A stretch of DNA of 64,000 nt from Bradyrhizobium sp. CCBAU 51627 (GCF_028128765.1 NZ_LBJG01000022.1:62001-126000); one strand, 5' to 3'. Numbered from the stretch's first letter, positions 51,163 through 59,844 are shown. Notes: a model not told the origin generated them from the letters alone. Numbers and translations: made by a program.

Positions 51163-51972
51163 ATGAGAAAGCTTGCCGCTATCGCAACACTCCTGTTCTG
51201 GTCGACATGCGCATACGCGCAGGATCGCACCATCACGGTGGCCTCGACGACGTCGACGGAACAATCGGGCTTGTTCGGCTACCTGCTGCCGCTGTTCACG
51301 AAAGAGAAGGGCATCGCCGTAAAGGTCGTCGCCGTCGGCACGGGCCAGGCCCTGGATATCGGTCGGCGTGGCGATGCGGACGTGGTGTTCGTCCATGACA
51401 GGGTGGCGGAAGACAAGTTCATGACCGAAGGGCAGGGCGTGAAGCGCTACGACGTGATGTACAATGACTTTGTCATTGTCGGACCGAAGAGCGATCCCGC
51501 CCACATTGCCGGCGACAAGGACGTTGCCGATGCGCTCCGCAAGATCGCCGCGGCCAAGGCGCCGTTCATTTCGCGCGGCGACAAGTCCGGCACGCATGCC
51601 GCCGAGCTGAGATTGTGGAAAGAGGCAGGCGTCGACATCGCGACGGCCAAGGGCAGCTGGTATCGCGAGATCGGCCAGGGCATGGGGCCGGCGCTGAACA
51701 TGGCATCGTCCTCGAATGCGTACCTGCTGTCAGACCGCGGCACATGGCTGTCGTTCAAGAACCGTGGCGAGCTTGCAATCCTCACCCAGGGCGACAAGCG
51801 GCTGTTCAACCAATACGGCGTCATGCTGGTCAATCCCGACAAGCATCCTGATGTCAAGGCGAAGGACGGCCAGGCCTTCATCGACTGGCTGATCTCGCCG
51901 AAGGGCCAGGATGCGATCGCCGGTTACAAGGTCGGCGGCGAGCAGCTATTTTTCCCCAACGCGTCCCACTAG
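51163..51972 (+). CDS. tupA: Tungstate ABC transporter substrate-binding protein
   Basis: 269 residues with a Sec signal (to about AYAQ, residue 20). The mature start ITVASTTSTEQSGLFGYLLP is the TupA hallmark (TTST motif binds the oxyanion), followed by GTGQALDIGRRGDADVVFVH (about 66-85) and ISRGDKSGTHAAELRLW (about 144). TupA binds tungstate, with much lower affinity for molybdate. GAGGG lies upstream of the ATG. Its 3' end overlaps the permease gene by 27 nt in convergent orientation, which is unusual for tup loci. Confidence 0.9.
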   Translation: MRKLAAIATLLFWSTCAYAQDRTITVASTTSTEQSGLFGYLLPLFTKEKGIAVKVVAVGTGQALDIGRRGDADVVFVHDRVAEDKFMTEGQGVKRYDVMYNDFVIVGPKSDPAHIAGDKDVADALRKIAAAKAPFISRGDKSGTHAAELRLWKEAGVDIATAKGSWYREIGQGMGPALNMASSSNAYLLSDRGTWLSFKNRGELAILTQGDKRLFNQYGVMLVNPDKHPDVKAKDGQAFIDWLISPKGQDAIAGYKVGGEQLFFPNASH

Positions 51973-52644
51973 CAGGAAGGCGACGGTCGAGACGGCGACG
52001 CTGAGCGCAAGCAGGATCAGCCCGAGACCCAGTGCCAGCGGCAGGTCGCCCTTGCTGGTTTCCAGCGCGATCGCGGTCGTCATCGTGCGGGTAAAACCGC
52101 TGATATTGCCGCCAACGATGATGATGGCGCCGACTTCGGCGATCGCGCGCCCGAACGCGGCGAGGAAGGCCGTCAGCAGCGAAGTCCGGCCGAGCGCGAA
52201 CAAGAGGCCGATGCTGCGCAATATCGAGAGCCCGTCGATCCGCGCGAGGTCGCCATACTCGGCCCACAACAGGCTCGCTGGCCGGTGCACCAGCGCGACC
52301 ACGATCGGGGTCGCCAGCAGCGTCTGCGCGATCACCATGGCTGTCGGCGTGAACAACAGGCCCGCCGCCCCGAGCGGGCCGGATCGCGACAACATCAGAT
52401 AAAGCGCAAGCCCCACCACGACCGGCGGCAGGCCAAGCAGCGCATTGGTCAGAACGATGATGACCTGCCGGCCACGAAAGCGGGCAATCGCTAGCAGGGC
52501 CCCGAGTGGAGCGCCGAGCAGCAGTGCGACGACGCTGGCCGTCAGGCTGACACGCACCGACAGCGCGACGATGCTGAGCAGCTCGGGATCGGCTTCCCCA
52601 ATCAGCGTGAACGCGGCGGCAATGGATCGTGCGAAATCGTTCAT
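51946..52644 (-). CDS. tupB: Tungstate ABC transporter permease
   Basis: 232 residues, about five or six membrane helices, with an EAA-like loop FLAAFGRAIAEVGAIIIVGGNISGFTRTMTTAIALET (about 160-195) typical of TupB/ModB-type permeases. The neighbouring tupA supports tungstate rather than molybdate. No tupC ATPase is found within 10 kb on either side, so the ATPase must come from elsewhere. It lies 136 nt after aqpS on the same strand and may be read through from the ars operon. Confidence 0.88.
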   Translation of the reverse strand: MNDFARSIAAAFTLIGEADPELLSIVALSVRVSLTASVVALLLGAPLGALLAIARFRGRQVIIVLTNALLGLPPVVVGLALYLMLSRSGPLGAAGLLFTPTAMVIAQTLLATPIVVALVHRPASLLWAEYGDLARIDGLSILRSIGLLFALGRTSLLTAFLAAFGRAIAEVGAIIIVGGNISGFTRTMTTAIALETSKGDLPLALGLGLILLALSVAVSTVAFLLVGRVGEK

Positions 52645-52780
52645 CCGGCCCGACGCCTCAGGGCCAAGCCGAATGACATGGAATCGTCGATGTCGTGGCT
52701 GCGATGTCGCTTCACGCTGGTTCCTGCCGTCCCCGCCGGGAGTCAGAGAATACAGAGGACGAGCGGTTTGGACACTCTCT

Positions 52781-53467
52781 TCATTCGTCGCTGGGAGCGT
52801 GCTTCACGCTTGCTTCGCCCCACAGCCAGCTCGCAAGCGGTATGGCGACGGCCGCCCCGATGAGCTGCGCGGCGATGAAGGCCGGCACGCCGTCCGGGGC
52901 GATGCCTGCAAAGGTGTCGGATAAGGACCGGGCGATGGTGACCGCTGGATTGGCGAACGACGTCGAGGCCGTGAACCAATAAGCGGATGTGATGTAGAGG
53001 CCGACCGCATAGGGAACGGCTGCCGAGGCTCGCGATGCCACGCCCAAAATCGTCAGCAACAGGCCGAGGGTTGCCACCGCCTCGGCGAGCCACTGTCCTA
53101 TCCCGCCCCGTTCCGTCAGCGAGGCCTGGAGGACGGAAAGCCCGAACATCAGATGTGCGATCCACACGCCGACGATTGCGCCGGCGATTTGTGCCGCGAT
53201 GTAGATCGTCGCCTCGATCCAGGGCGTCTCACCGCGCACCGCCAAGGCCAGCGTCACGGCCGGATTGAAGTGTGCGCCCGAGACGGGAGCAAACGTCAGG
53301 ATCAGCACGACGAGAATGGCGCCCGTGGCGATCGTGTTGCAGAGGAGTGCCAGCGCGACGTTTCCGCCCGCGAGCCGTTGGGCCATGATTCCCGAGCCGA
53401 CCACCGCAGCGAGCAGGAACGCCGTTCCAAGCCATTCGGCAACAGCACGCTGTGCAAGGCCCGGCAT
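52781..53467 (-). CDS. aqpS: Aquaglyceroporin of the arsenic operon (AqpS-like)
   Basis: 228-residue MIP-family channel with six membrane helices and both NPA boxes (HFNPAVT about 66-72, SFANPAVTI about 171). In Sinorhizobium ars operons AqpS replaces the ArsB efflux pump: arsenate reduced by ArsC leaves the cell as As(OH)3 down its gradient. The start shares one base with the arsC stop (TGATG). Last gene of arsR-arsI-arsC-aqpS. Inner membrane. Confidence 0.9.
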   Translation of the reverse strand: MPGLAQRAVAEWLGTAFLLAAVVGSGIMAQRLAGGNVALALLCNTIATGAILVVLILTFAPVSGAHFNPAVTLALAVRGETPWIEATIYIAAQIAGAIVGVWIAHLMFGLSVLQASLTERGGIGQWLAEAVATLGLLLTILGVASRASAAVPYAVGLYITSAYWFTASTSFANPAVTIARSLSDTFAGIAPDGVPAFIAAQLIGAAVAIPLASWLWGEASVKHAPSDE

Positions 53468-53877
53468 CAGGCGTCGCGATCCAGCCGCACGTGCTCGCCG
53501 TCTTCCTTGACGAACTCGCCCTGCTGCGGGGGGAGGAGGTCCAGCACCAGTTCGGAAGGACGACAGAGCTTGACGCCCTTCGGCGTGACCACGATCGGAC
53601 GGTTGATCAGGATCGGATGCGCCATCATGGCCTCGAGGAGCTGATCGTCCGTCAGATCAGGGTTGTCGAGACCGAGTTCGGCATATGGCGTGCCCTTTTC
53701 GCGAAGAAGGTCGCGGACGGAAAGACCCATGCGGGCGACGAGTTGCTGCAACAGCGCTCGCGACGGCGGCGTCTTCAGATACTCGATCACATGCGGCTCG
53801 ATCCCGGCGTGCCGGATGATCGCAAGCGTGTTGCGCGAAGTACCGCAGGCAGGATTGTGGTAGATGATGGCGTCCAT
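53467..53877 (-). CDS. arsC: Arsenate reductase, glutaredoxin-dependent
   Basis: 136 residues, ArsC/Spx fold as in the R773 enzyme. Catalytic Cys in HNPACGTSRNTL (about 11), with the Arg residues of the anion site in RPIVVTPKGVKLCRP (about 93 and 107). Reduces arsenate to arsenite using glutathione and glutaredoxin. Located between arsI and aqpS, 17 nt after arsI. Confidence 0.93.
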   Translation of the reverse strand: MDAIIYHNPACGTSRNTLAIIRHAGIEPHVIEYLKTPPSRALLQQLVARMGLSVRDLLREKGTPYAELGLDNPDLTDDQLLEAMMAHPILINRPIVVTPKGVKLCRPSELVLDLLPPQQGEFVKEDGEHVRLDRDA

Positions 53878-53894
53878 CGTGCAGATCCCGGATA

Positions 53895-54392
53895 TCAGCA
53901 GCAGGCCGATGACGACGGCTTCGCAACGGACTGCGGCGCGCAGCAGGCCGATTGCTTGTCTGGTTGCTTCTCTTGCCGATTCCCGTGGGCAACTCGCGCG
54001 CCATTCTCGCCGGTGCCGTCGCCATAGTCGGTGCTTTCGCCCGTGGTGTGAAAAGTTTCCCAGGCAATTCCCGCGGGATCGTCGATCCAGGATTTCTCGG
54101 ACTTCGCATAACAGCAGGTGGTCTGACCTTGTTCGACGACATTGCCGCCGGCCTGGCGCAGCCGCGCATAAACCTCCTGGAGCTCGTCGCCGGTCTCGAC
54201 CTGGATGCCGAGGTGATCGAGGCCGGGCGCGCGTCCGCGCGTCGAGATTGCAAAATTCACGCGGGGGTCATCGAGCATCCATTTGGCGTAGTCGGACTTC
54301 ACCACTGAAGGCGCGCTTGCGAACAGGGCAGAATAGAATCCGATGGAGCGGGAAAGGTCGTCGACGGACACGTGAACATGCAGGCGCTTCAT
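53895..54392 (-). CDS. arsI: ArsI-type C-As lyase (VOC/glyoxalase fold)
   Basis: 165 residues. VOC-fold Fe(II) dioxygenase predicted to split the carbon-arsenic bond of trivalent organoarsenicals. The residues shown to matter in Bacillus ArsI are present: His5, a second metal His (H60 in GLDHLGIQ), the vicinal Cys pair that binds As (C93-C94 in QTTCCYAKSEK) and the metal Glu (E112 in WETF). A Cys-rich C-terminal tail (ACCAPQ, then SACC) may add As binding. CadI-type proteins are related; the ars context favours ArsI. AAAGGA precedes the ATG. Confidence 0.85.
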   Translation of the reverse strand: MKRLHVHVSVDDLSRSIGFYSALFASAPSVVKSDYAKWMLDDPRVNFAISTRGRAPGLDHLGIQVETGDELQEVYARLRQAGGNVVEQGQTTCCYAKSEKSWIDDPAGIAWETFHTTGESTDYGDGTGENGARVAHGNRQEKQPDKQSACCAPQSVAKPSSSACC

Positions 54393-54403
54393 GATCTGTC
54401 CTT

Positions 54404-54748
54404 TCAGGCCGGAGTCTTGCTGCGCTTTCGCGCGGGTTTCGAAGACGCGGCGGGCGCGCATGACACGCCGCCGCAGCAGTTTTCCGTGAGGAAGCCGACC
54501 AGCGCGTTCATGGTCTCGAACCGCGCCGCATAGACCATCGAGCGTCCCTCGCGCCGGACCGTGGCAAGGCCGGCCATCCGCAGCCGGTCGAAGTGAAACG
54601 TCAGCGTGTTGGGCGCCAGATCCAGCGCTTCCGCGATCGCACCGGCGGTCATGCCCGCTGGGCCGGCCTGCACCAGCAGGCGGAACACGTCGAGACGGTT
54701 GTCCTGAGCCAGCGCGGCGAGCGCCGCGACGGCATCTGTCTTTTCCAT
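54404..54748 (-). CDS. arsR: ArsR-family arsenite-responsive repressor
   Basis: 114-residue winged-helix repressor (DNA-reading helix region LDLAPNTLTFHFDRLRMAGLATVRREGRSMVYAA, about 42-75, ends given). The ELCVCDL arsenic site of the R773 type is absent; instead NCCGGVSC near residues 90-97 in the C-terminal tail likely binds As(III), as in other non-classical ArsRs. First gene of the ars operon. There is no Shine-Dalgarno before the ATG because the operator palindrome directly abuts it. Confidence 0.92.
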   Translation of the reverse strand: MEKTDAVAALAALAQDNRLDVFRLLVQAGPAGMTAGAIAEALDLAPNTLTFHFDRLRMAGLATVRREGRSMVYAARFETMNALVGFLTENCCGGVSCAPAASSKPARKRSKTPA

Positions 54749-54768
54749 ATTTCAACGATTATTGAAAT
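54749..54768. promoter_or_regulatory. ArsR operator (ATTTCAACGATTATTGAAAT)
   Basis: Inverted repeat with 7-nt arms ATTTCAA / TTGAAAT and a 6-nt spacer, typical of ArsR/SmtB sites. It begins at the base next to the arsR ATG, so the repressor would sit over the promoter start region and the mRNA may have almost no leader. Confidence 0.75.
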
Positions 54769-54839
54769 AATGGCGGGCTGTCAAGCTCCGCCGGTCTGCC
54801 GGCGAAACACCAGGTCAAGCCCCGTCCATGAAAATATTC

Positions 54840-55430
54840 CGCTTTACCGAATTTCGGAAATATCGTATATGTCTTTCACCTCACCCGGCACGAGGGGCGG
54901 ATCGCGAGTCGTCCGGTACGTGGGTGAGTTGCGGTGGACGCGGGCGCGCGTCGGCACGCAAGGGCCGGAAGCAGGGCGAGCGGAGGATTGAGCCGAACCT
55001 CGTGAGCTTCCGCCGCGTGTGACGAACGGCGCGGGCTGCGTACGGCAAAACCGTGTGGTCCTGACTGTCGTTGCTACAGTCAAGCCTTGCGGAAGGCGGC
55101 ATGAGGCCAACCGGCCGTTGCCGTCAGCTTTTCGCAAGGCGACGGAGGCCAGAGGGAATTCGGCTCCGGGGAGGGCACGGCATAAGCCGTCAAACCACTC
55201 GCGCAGGGAAGGTCGGGATGTCCTGGCTGCCCTGTACGCCGCTGTGCAGTTTTCCAATGCGCTACACGCGCACAGCGGACCGCGGGTGCCAGCCGGCTCC
55301 CGGCCTTCCCTGCGCCCTCGGCAATCCGGGGGCGAGCCCAGCCGCAAAACTCGGGCCGATCAGGCCGCGAGAGCGCGAAATCATGCCCTTCGGCAGCGGA
55401 AAGGCGACTTTATTCTCCCCACGGATGCGC
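54840..55430. repeat. Dispersed Bradyrhizobium-type intergenic repeat
   Basis: The 775-nt gap between arsR and hbdA has no convincing gene. From memory, sequence of this type (CACCTCACCCGGCACGAGG early on, and a frame reading [18 protein letters not shown]) recurs between genes in Bradyrhizobium genomes and is often mis-annotated as short proteins. Inside it are a 7-bp hairpin (55062-55082) and the long nested structure at 55201-55315. Confidence 0.55.
55201..55315. ncRNA. Candidate structured RNA or palindromic element with nested stems
   Basis: An 18-bp outer stem pairs 55201-55218 with 55298-55315 (one G-U pair; the first 12 pairs are perfect, GCGCAGGGAAGG with CCTTCCCTGCGC). Inside, GGCTG (55225-55229) pairs with CAGCC (55290-55294) and CCGCTGTGC (55239-55247) with GCACAGCGG (55270-55278). 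The strand of transcription, if any, is unknown. Confidence 0.45.
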
Positions 55431-55543
55431 TAAGGAAGAGCCTGGATGCGGTGCAGCACCGATGGCGGCCGCGGCTCGAAATTCAGGTCAAACCGGGCAC
55501 GCCGCCAGAGGCTGGGCTCGCTCAACAAGAAGGACATCATTCC

Positions 55544-56395
55544 ATGATCAATACCGTTGGCATCATCGGAGCAGGCACAATGGGCAACGGCATCGCCCAA
55601 ATCTGCGCCGCGGCCGGGCTGTCGGTCGTGATGGTCGACATTTCCGATGCGGCGGTGAACCGCGGCATTTCGACCGTCGGCGGCAGCCTCGAGCGCCTGG
55701 TCAAGAAGGAGAAGATCTCGGCGGCCGATCGCGAGGCGACGCTGAAGCGCATCACCGGCACCACCGATCGCGCCAAGCTTTCCGACTGCGATCTCGTCAT
55801 CGAGGCCGCGACCGAAAACGAGGAGCTGAAGGTCAAGATCCTGAAGGACCTCTGCGCCACGCTGGCGCCGCGCACGCTCGTTGCGACCAACACCTCGTCG
55901 ATTTCCATCACCAAGCTGGCCGCCGCAACCGATCGTCCGGATCGCTTCATCGGCATGCACTTCTTCAATCCGGTTCCGGTAATGGCGCTGCTGGAACTCA
56001 TCCGCGGCCTGCAGACCTCGGACGACACCCACGCCAAGGCGCTCGAGTTCGCCCAGCGCGTCGGCAAGGTGGCGATCACGGCTAAGAACAGCCCGGGCTT
56101 CGCCGTCAACCGGATCCTGTGCCCGATGATCAACGAGGCGATCTTCGCGCTCCAGGAGGGGATTGCGACGGCCGAGGAAATCGACGCCGGGATGAAGCTC
56201 GGCTGCAATCATCCGATCGGGCCACTGGCCCTGGCCGATCTCGTCGGTCTCGATACGATGCTTTCGGTGATGGAGGTCTTTTACAAGGGCTTCAACGACC
56301 CTAAGTACCGTCCAGCTCCCCTGCTCAAGGAAATGGTCGATGCCGGCCATCTCGGCCGCAAGACCGGGCAGGGTTTTTACACCTACGGCGCCTGA
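55544..56395 (+). CDS. hbdA: 3-hydroxybutyryl-CoA dehydrogenase
   Basis: 283 residues. NAD-dependent 3-hydroxyacyl-CoA dehydrogenase of the short, single-function type. Rossmann motif [15 protein letters not shown] (5-19), the catalytic His in [15 protein letters not shown] (about 141) with Glu, and the C-terminal [21 protein letters not shown] segment ([19 protein letters not shown], about 224). Acts on 3-hydroxybutyryl-CoA in polyhydroxybutyrate or fatty-acid metabolism; direction not predictable. AGAAGGA lies upstream of the ATG. Confidence 0.92.
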   Translation: MINTVGIIGAGTMGNGIAQICAAAGLSVVMVDISDAAVNRGISTVGGSLERLVKKEKISAADREATLKRITGTTDRAKLSDCDLVIEAATENEELKVKILKDLCATLAPRTLVATNTSSISITKLAAATDRPDRFIGMHFFNPVPVMALLELIRGLQTSDDTHAKALEFAQRVGKVAITAKNSPGFAVNRILCPMINEAIFALQEGIATAEEIDAGMKLGCNHPIGPLALADLVGLDTMLSVMEVFYKGFNDPKYRPAPLLKEMVDAGHLGRKTGQGFYTYGA

Positions 56396-56406
56396 TCAAG
56401 GTGCAG

Positions 56407-56429
56407 GCGGCGGGTGTCGCGCCCGCCGC
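56407..56429 (+). terminator. GC-rich hairpin after hbdA
   Basis: Perfect 8-bp stem GCGGCGGG / CCCGCCGC with a 7-nt loop, 11 nt past the hbdA stop. No U-run follows, so termination is probable but not certain. Confidence 0.45.
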
Positions 56430-56524
56430 TCAATCCCGCAATTTGCGCTGCGACAAAGACGTCGCGCGCAATGGGCCGGACAATATCCGGCTGTGCGGGA
56501 CAACGAAAACGGAACACAAAGGAC

Positions 56525-56989
56525 ATGTCGGATCGACTGAAGGCCGAGCGGCAAGCTGCGGCCGAACGGCGGAACTTGCTGACCCAAGACGCGATCGAGC
56601 GGACCGGGATTACCGAGGAGATGATCGGGGAACTCGTCATCCGTTTCTATGGCCGCGTGCGTGAGGACGCGCTGCTCGGGCCGGTGTTCGCGATCGTGCA
56701 GAATTGGGACGAGCATCTCGCCAAGCTGAGGGATTTCTGGTCGTCGGTCGTGCTGATGAGCGGCCGCTATCACGGCTCGCCAATGCGGGCGCATATGCCG
56801 CTCAGCCTGGTCGGTGATCATTTCGACCGCTGGCTCGACCTGTTCGAGCAGACGGCGCGCGAAGTCTGCCCGCCGCCGGCAGCTGCGTTATTTATCGACA
56901 AGGCCCGTCGCATCGCCGACAGCTTTGAGATGGCGTCGGCAACGATCGCCGGCCGTATCGCGGTGCCGCGTCACCTGCTGAGGTCCTGA
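56525..56989 (+). CDS. Group III truncated haemoglobin
   Basis: 154 residues. Pattern of group III (P) truncated globins: LVIRFYGRVREDALLGPVF (B-helix region), WSSVVLMSGRYHGSPMRAHMPL (E/F region with the proximal His before PLSL) and DHFDRWLDLFEQTAREV. Soluble haem protein handling NO, O2 or sulfide. AAAGGA lies close before the ATG. A start further upstream in frame would give a 191-residue product without homology at its N-terminus. Confidence 0.87.
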   Translation: MSDRLKAERQAAAERRNLLTQDAIERTGITEEMIGELVIRFYGRVREDALLGPVFAIVQNWDEHLAKLRDFWSSVVLMSGRYHGSPMRAHMPLSLVGDHFDRWLDLFEQTAREVCPPPAAALFIDKARRIADSFEMASATIAGRIAVPRHLLRS

Positions 56990-57252
56990 GGACGACGCGT
57001 CTGCCGGCAAAACGTGCAGTTGAATCGCGTTGAGGTTGCTCCGCCTCGCTCAGAGCGCGCCGCAGCATTCCTGCATCATCGGTCTGATCTGCAAAATCAT
57101 CATGCCGATCGCGTGACATGACGTTGCAAAGGCAAAAACATGTTTGAATGCGCGCAACCGCATTCGCTCAAAGCGAGTAAAGCCATATTGATGCACTGCG
57201 GCGCCAATCCTTCGCCTTCATTTCGGCAGAGTTCCAGTGCCTGCTACTGTGC

Positions 57253-57909
57253 ATGTCGCGCGCATCATTCAGTACCTCCCCGTCATCCTCCGACAACACT
57301 GCGGAACCCGAAGCCGGTGTGAGTGCGGAGCAAACCCGTCGAGAGCTGCTGCTCGGTGCGCTCGCGACCACCGCCTGCCTCGGCTGTTGCGCACCAGCAA
57401 GGGCCGACGACGATCAGCCGGGTGCCGACGAGCGGCCGCACCAAGGCGATCTGCTCGTCCTCTCCGAGGGCGACAACGAAGGTCAGCTCATCAAGCCTGA
57501 CGACCTCAAGCTGGGCGGCCCCCCGGTCCGCGCCTGGCCGAAGGATCCGAAGAGCTCTGTCGTTCGCAGCGGCTCACGCCTGAACGAGGTTCTTGTCGTG
57601 AAGCTCGATCCGAACGAGCTCGATGAGATCACGCGTGCACGCGCAGCCGACGGCATCGTTGCCTATTCGGCGGTCTGCGCTCATGCCGCCTGTCCGGTTA
57701 CGGAATGGGTGAAGGCGGATCAGGGAGGCGACATGACCGTCTTCAAGTGTCCCTGCCACAACTCCGAATATGATCCACGCCAGGGCGCACAGGTCGTGTT
57801 CGGGCCCGCGCCGCGACGCCTCGCGGCATTGCCGCTGTCGTTAAGCGAAGGTTCGCTCACGGTCGCCGGTGGCTTCATCGGAAAGGTAGGTGGCGCGCAG
57901 CCGGGATGA
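57253..57909 (+). CDS. Tat-exported Rieske-type [2Fe-2S] protein
   Basis: 218 residues. A twin-arginine signal TRRELLLGALATTACLG (about 28-44) and a Rieske domain with cluster ligands in CAHAAC (about 139) and CPCHNSEYD (about 162). The ligands fit Cys-x-His and Cys-x-x-His. The genuine start may be the GTG at 57319, which gives a more usual Tat signal length. Encoded 117 nt before the PQQ dehydrogenase gene on the same strand, so it may be its electron acceptor in the periplasm; that pairing is inference. Confidence 0.85.
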   Translation: MSRASFSTSPSSSDNTAEPEAGVSAEQTRRELLLGALATTACLGCCAPARADDDQPGADERPHQGDLLVLSEGDNEGQLIKPDDLKLGGPPVRAWPKDPKSSVVRSGSRLNEVLVVKLDPNELDEITRARAADGIVAYSAVCAHAACPVTEWVKADQGGDMTVFKCPCHNSEYDPRQGAQVVFGPAPRRLAALPLSLSEGSLTVAGGFIGKVGGAQPG

Positions 57910-58026
57910 TGGACGGTGCGGGATGTGCCCGCCTCACGGGAGGCCGCGTCCGCCGAGGGGCGGACGACGGGACGAACGACAACAATTCAAAAAAGAATTC
58001 AAGCGGATGAAATAGGGGAAACGTCC

Positions 58027-59751
58027 ATGACCAGGAAGCAATGGCTATTGTCCGGCTTCGTCGCCTTCACATGTGTTGTCTCGACTGCTGCCATCGGCGG
58101 CCCGATCGAGAACTACAGCCCCGTCACCTCACAACGTCTCGAAAATCCCGAGCCCGGCAATTGGATGCTTTATCGGCGCACCTATGACGGGCAGGGCTAC
58201 AGCCCGCTGGACCAGATCAACACCTCTAACGTCAAGGATCTCACGCCGGTCTGGACCTTCGCCACCGGCGTCGTCGAAGGTCACGAGGCGCCGCCGATCG
58301 TCAACAACGGCGTGATGTTCGTGGCAACCCCGATGGGCCAGGTGATCGCGCTGAACGCGAAGACCGGCGACGAATACTGGCGCTACAAGCGGCAGTTGCC
58401 CGACGATCTGTTCCAGCTGCATCCGACCAGCCGCGGCGTCGGCCTGTGGGAGGACAAGCTCTATCTCGCCACCACCGACGACCACGTCGTCGCGCTCGAT
58501 GCCAAGACCGGCAAGGTGGTGTGGGACACCAAGGTGCAGGACTACAGGAAGGGTCAGTACATGACCCTGATGCCGCTGATCGTCGATGGCAAGGTCATCG
58601 TCGGCGGCTCCGGCGGCGAGTTCGGCGTGCGCGGCTATGTCGCTGCCTTCGATGCCAAGGACGGCAAGGAGCTGTGGCGCACCTTCACCATTCCTGGAGA
58701 GGGCGAGCCCGGCCATGACACCTGGCAGGGTGATGACTGGAAGAACGGCGGCGGCTCGGCCTGGATGACCGGGACCTATGACAAGGATACCAAGACGATC
58801 TATTGGGGTGTCGGCAATGCCGCGCCGTGGCCTGGCGAGATGCATCCCGGCGACAATCTCTACACCTCGTCGGTGATCGCGCTCGATCCGGGCAACGGCA
58901 AGATCAAGACCTATCACCAGTACCACCAGAACGATTCCTGGGACTGGGACGAGGTCGACGCACCGATGCTGATCGATCTCCAGCGCGATGGCCGCAGCAT
59001 CAAGAGCCTGGTCCATCCAGGGCGCGACGCGATCTTCTGGGTGCTCGAGCGCACGCCGACCAAGATCAACTACGTCGCCGGCTGGCCATTCGTCTCGACC
59101 GACGTCTGGAAGGGCGTCGACGAGAGCGGCAAGCCGATCCTCGATCCCGCGCATAAGCCGGTGGTGGGCAAGCGCGTGGAGTTCTGCCCCTCATTGTGGG
59201 GCGGCAAGGACTGGCCATCGGCGGCCTACAGCCAAAAGACCGGCCTCGTCTACGTGCCCGCCAACGAGAATTTCTGCGGCGGCTTCACCGGCGAGAAGAT
59301 CCCGCTCAAGCCCGGCGAACTCTGGCTCGGCACCAAGCCGGAGGATATCGGCCTGAAGACCAAGCCGGGCGCCGACCATTTCGGCGAGATCCAGGCCTGG
59401 GACCCTGCGACCGGCAAGAAGGTGTGGCAGCACAACTTCCCGAAGTCGCAGATGTTCGGCTCGGTCACGGCCACCGCGGGCGATCTCGTCTTCGCCGGCG
59501 GCACCAACGACCGCGACTTCCGCGCCTTCAATGCCAAGACCGGTGAGCTGCTCTGGCAGCAGAAGACCAACTCCGGCATCATGGGCATGCCGGTGTCCTA
59601 TGAAATCGACGGCACGCAATATATCGCGATCCAGTCGGGCTGGGGTGTGGACGCGCAGCGCATCCAGGACGCGCTTGCGACAAATAATATCGGCATCGAA
59701 TCCAACGTGCCGCAGGGCGGCGTGATCTGGGTGTTCGCGCTGAAGAAATAA
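58027..59751 (+). CDS. PQQ-dependent dehydrogenase, quinoprotein type I, lanthanide-type motif
   Basis: 574 residues with a Sec signal (about 1-24) and the eight-bladed quinoprotein propeller (repeated W-docking motifs such as GKVVWDTKVQD, GKELWRTF, GKKVWQHNF, GELLWQQKT). The catalytic Asp is in SWDWDEVD: W305-D306-W307-D308. An Asp two residues after the catalytic one is the mark of lanthanide-using enzymes (XoxF, PedH); Ca-dependent ones have another residue. The vicinal Cys-Cys near residue 130, usual in methanol and ethanol dehydrogenases, is missing (LHPTSRG instead). Substrate is probably an alcohol. The ATG at 58027 opens the signal peptide. Confidence 0.88.
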   Translation: MTRKQWLLSGFVAFTCVVSTAAIGGPIENYSPVTSQRLENPEPGNWMLYRRTYDGQGYSPLDQINTSNVKDLTPVWTFATGVVEGHEAPPIVNNGVMFVATPMGQVIALNAKTGDEYWRYKRQLPDDLFQLHPTSRGVGLWEDKLYLATTDDHVVALDAKTGKVVWDTKVQDYRKGQYMTLMPLIVDGKVIVGGSGGEFGVRGYVAAFDAKDGKELWRTFTIPGEGEPGHDTWQGDDWKNGGGSAWMTGTYDKDTKTIYWGVGNAAPWPGEMHPGDNLYTSSVIALDPGNGKIKTYHQYHQNDSWDWDEVDAPMLIDLQRDGRSIKSLVHPGRDAIFWVLERTPTKINYVAGWPFVSTDVWKGVDESGKPILDPAHKPVVGKRVEFCPSLWGGKDWPSAAYSQKTGLVYVPANENFCGGFTGEKIPLKPGELWLGTKPEDIGLKTKPGADHFGEIQAWDPATGKKVWQHNFPKSQMFGSVTATAGDLVFAGGTNDRDFRAFNAKTGELLWQQKTNSGIMGMPVSYEIDGTQYIAIQSGWGVDAQRIQDALATNNIGIESNVPQGGVIWVFALKK

Positions 59752-59844
59752 GCTCCGCAGGCGGATCGAGAGAAGCGGAGCAGCGGGGGGTGGCGAGAGC
59801 GGCGGACGGCAACGTCCGCCGCATCTTGCATGTGCGACTGGGGC

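Noticed and set aside
55019..55540. Upstream in-frame extension of hbdA and small frames in the repeat
   Set aside because: The dehydrogenase Rossmann motif starts at 55544; upstream translation is the intergenic repeat, not protein-like.
59752..59781. GCTCCGC/GCGGAGC hairpin after the PQQ dehydrogenase gene as terminator
   Set aside because: Only 7 bp with a 16-nt loop and no U-run; too weak to list.
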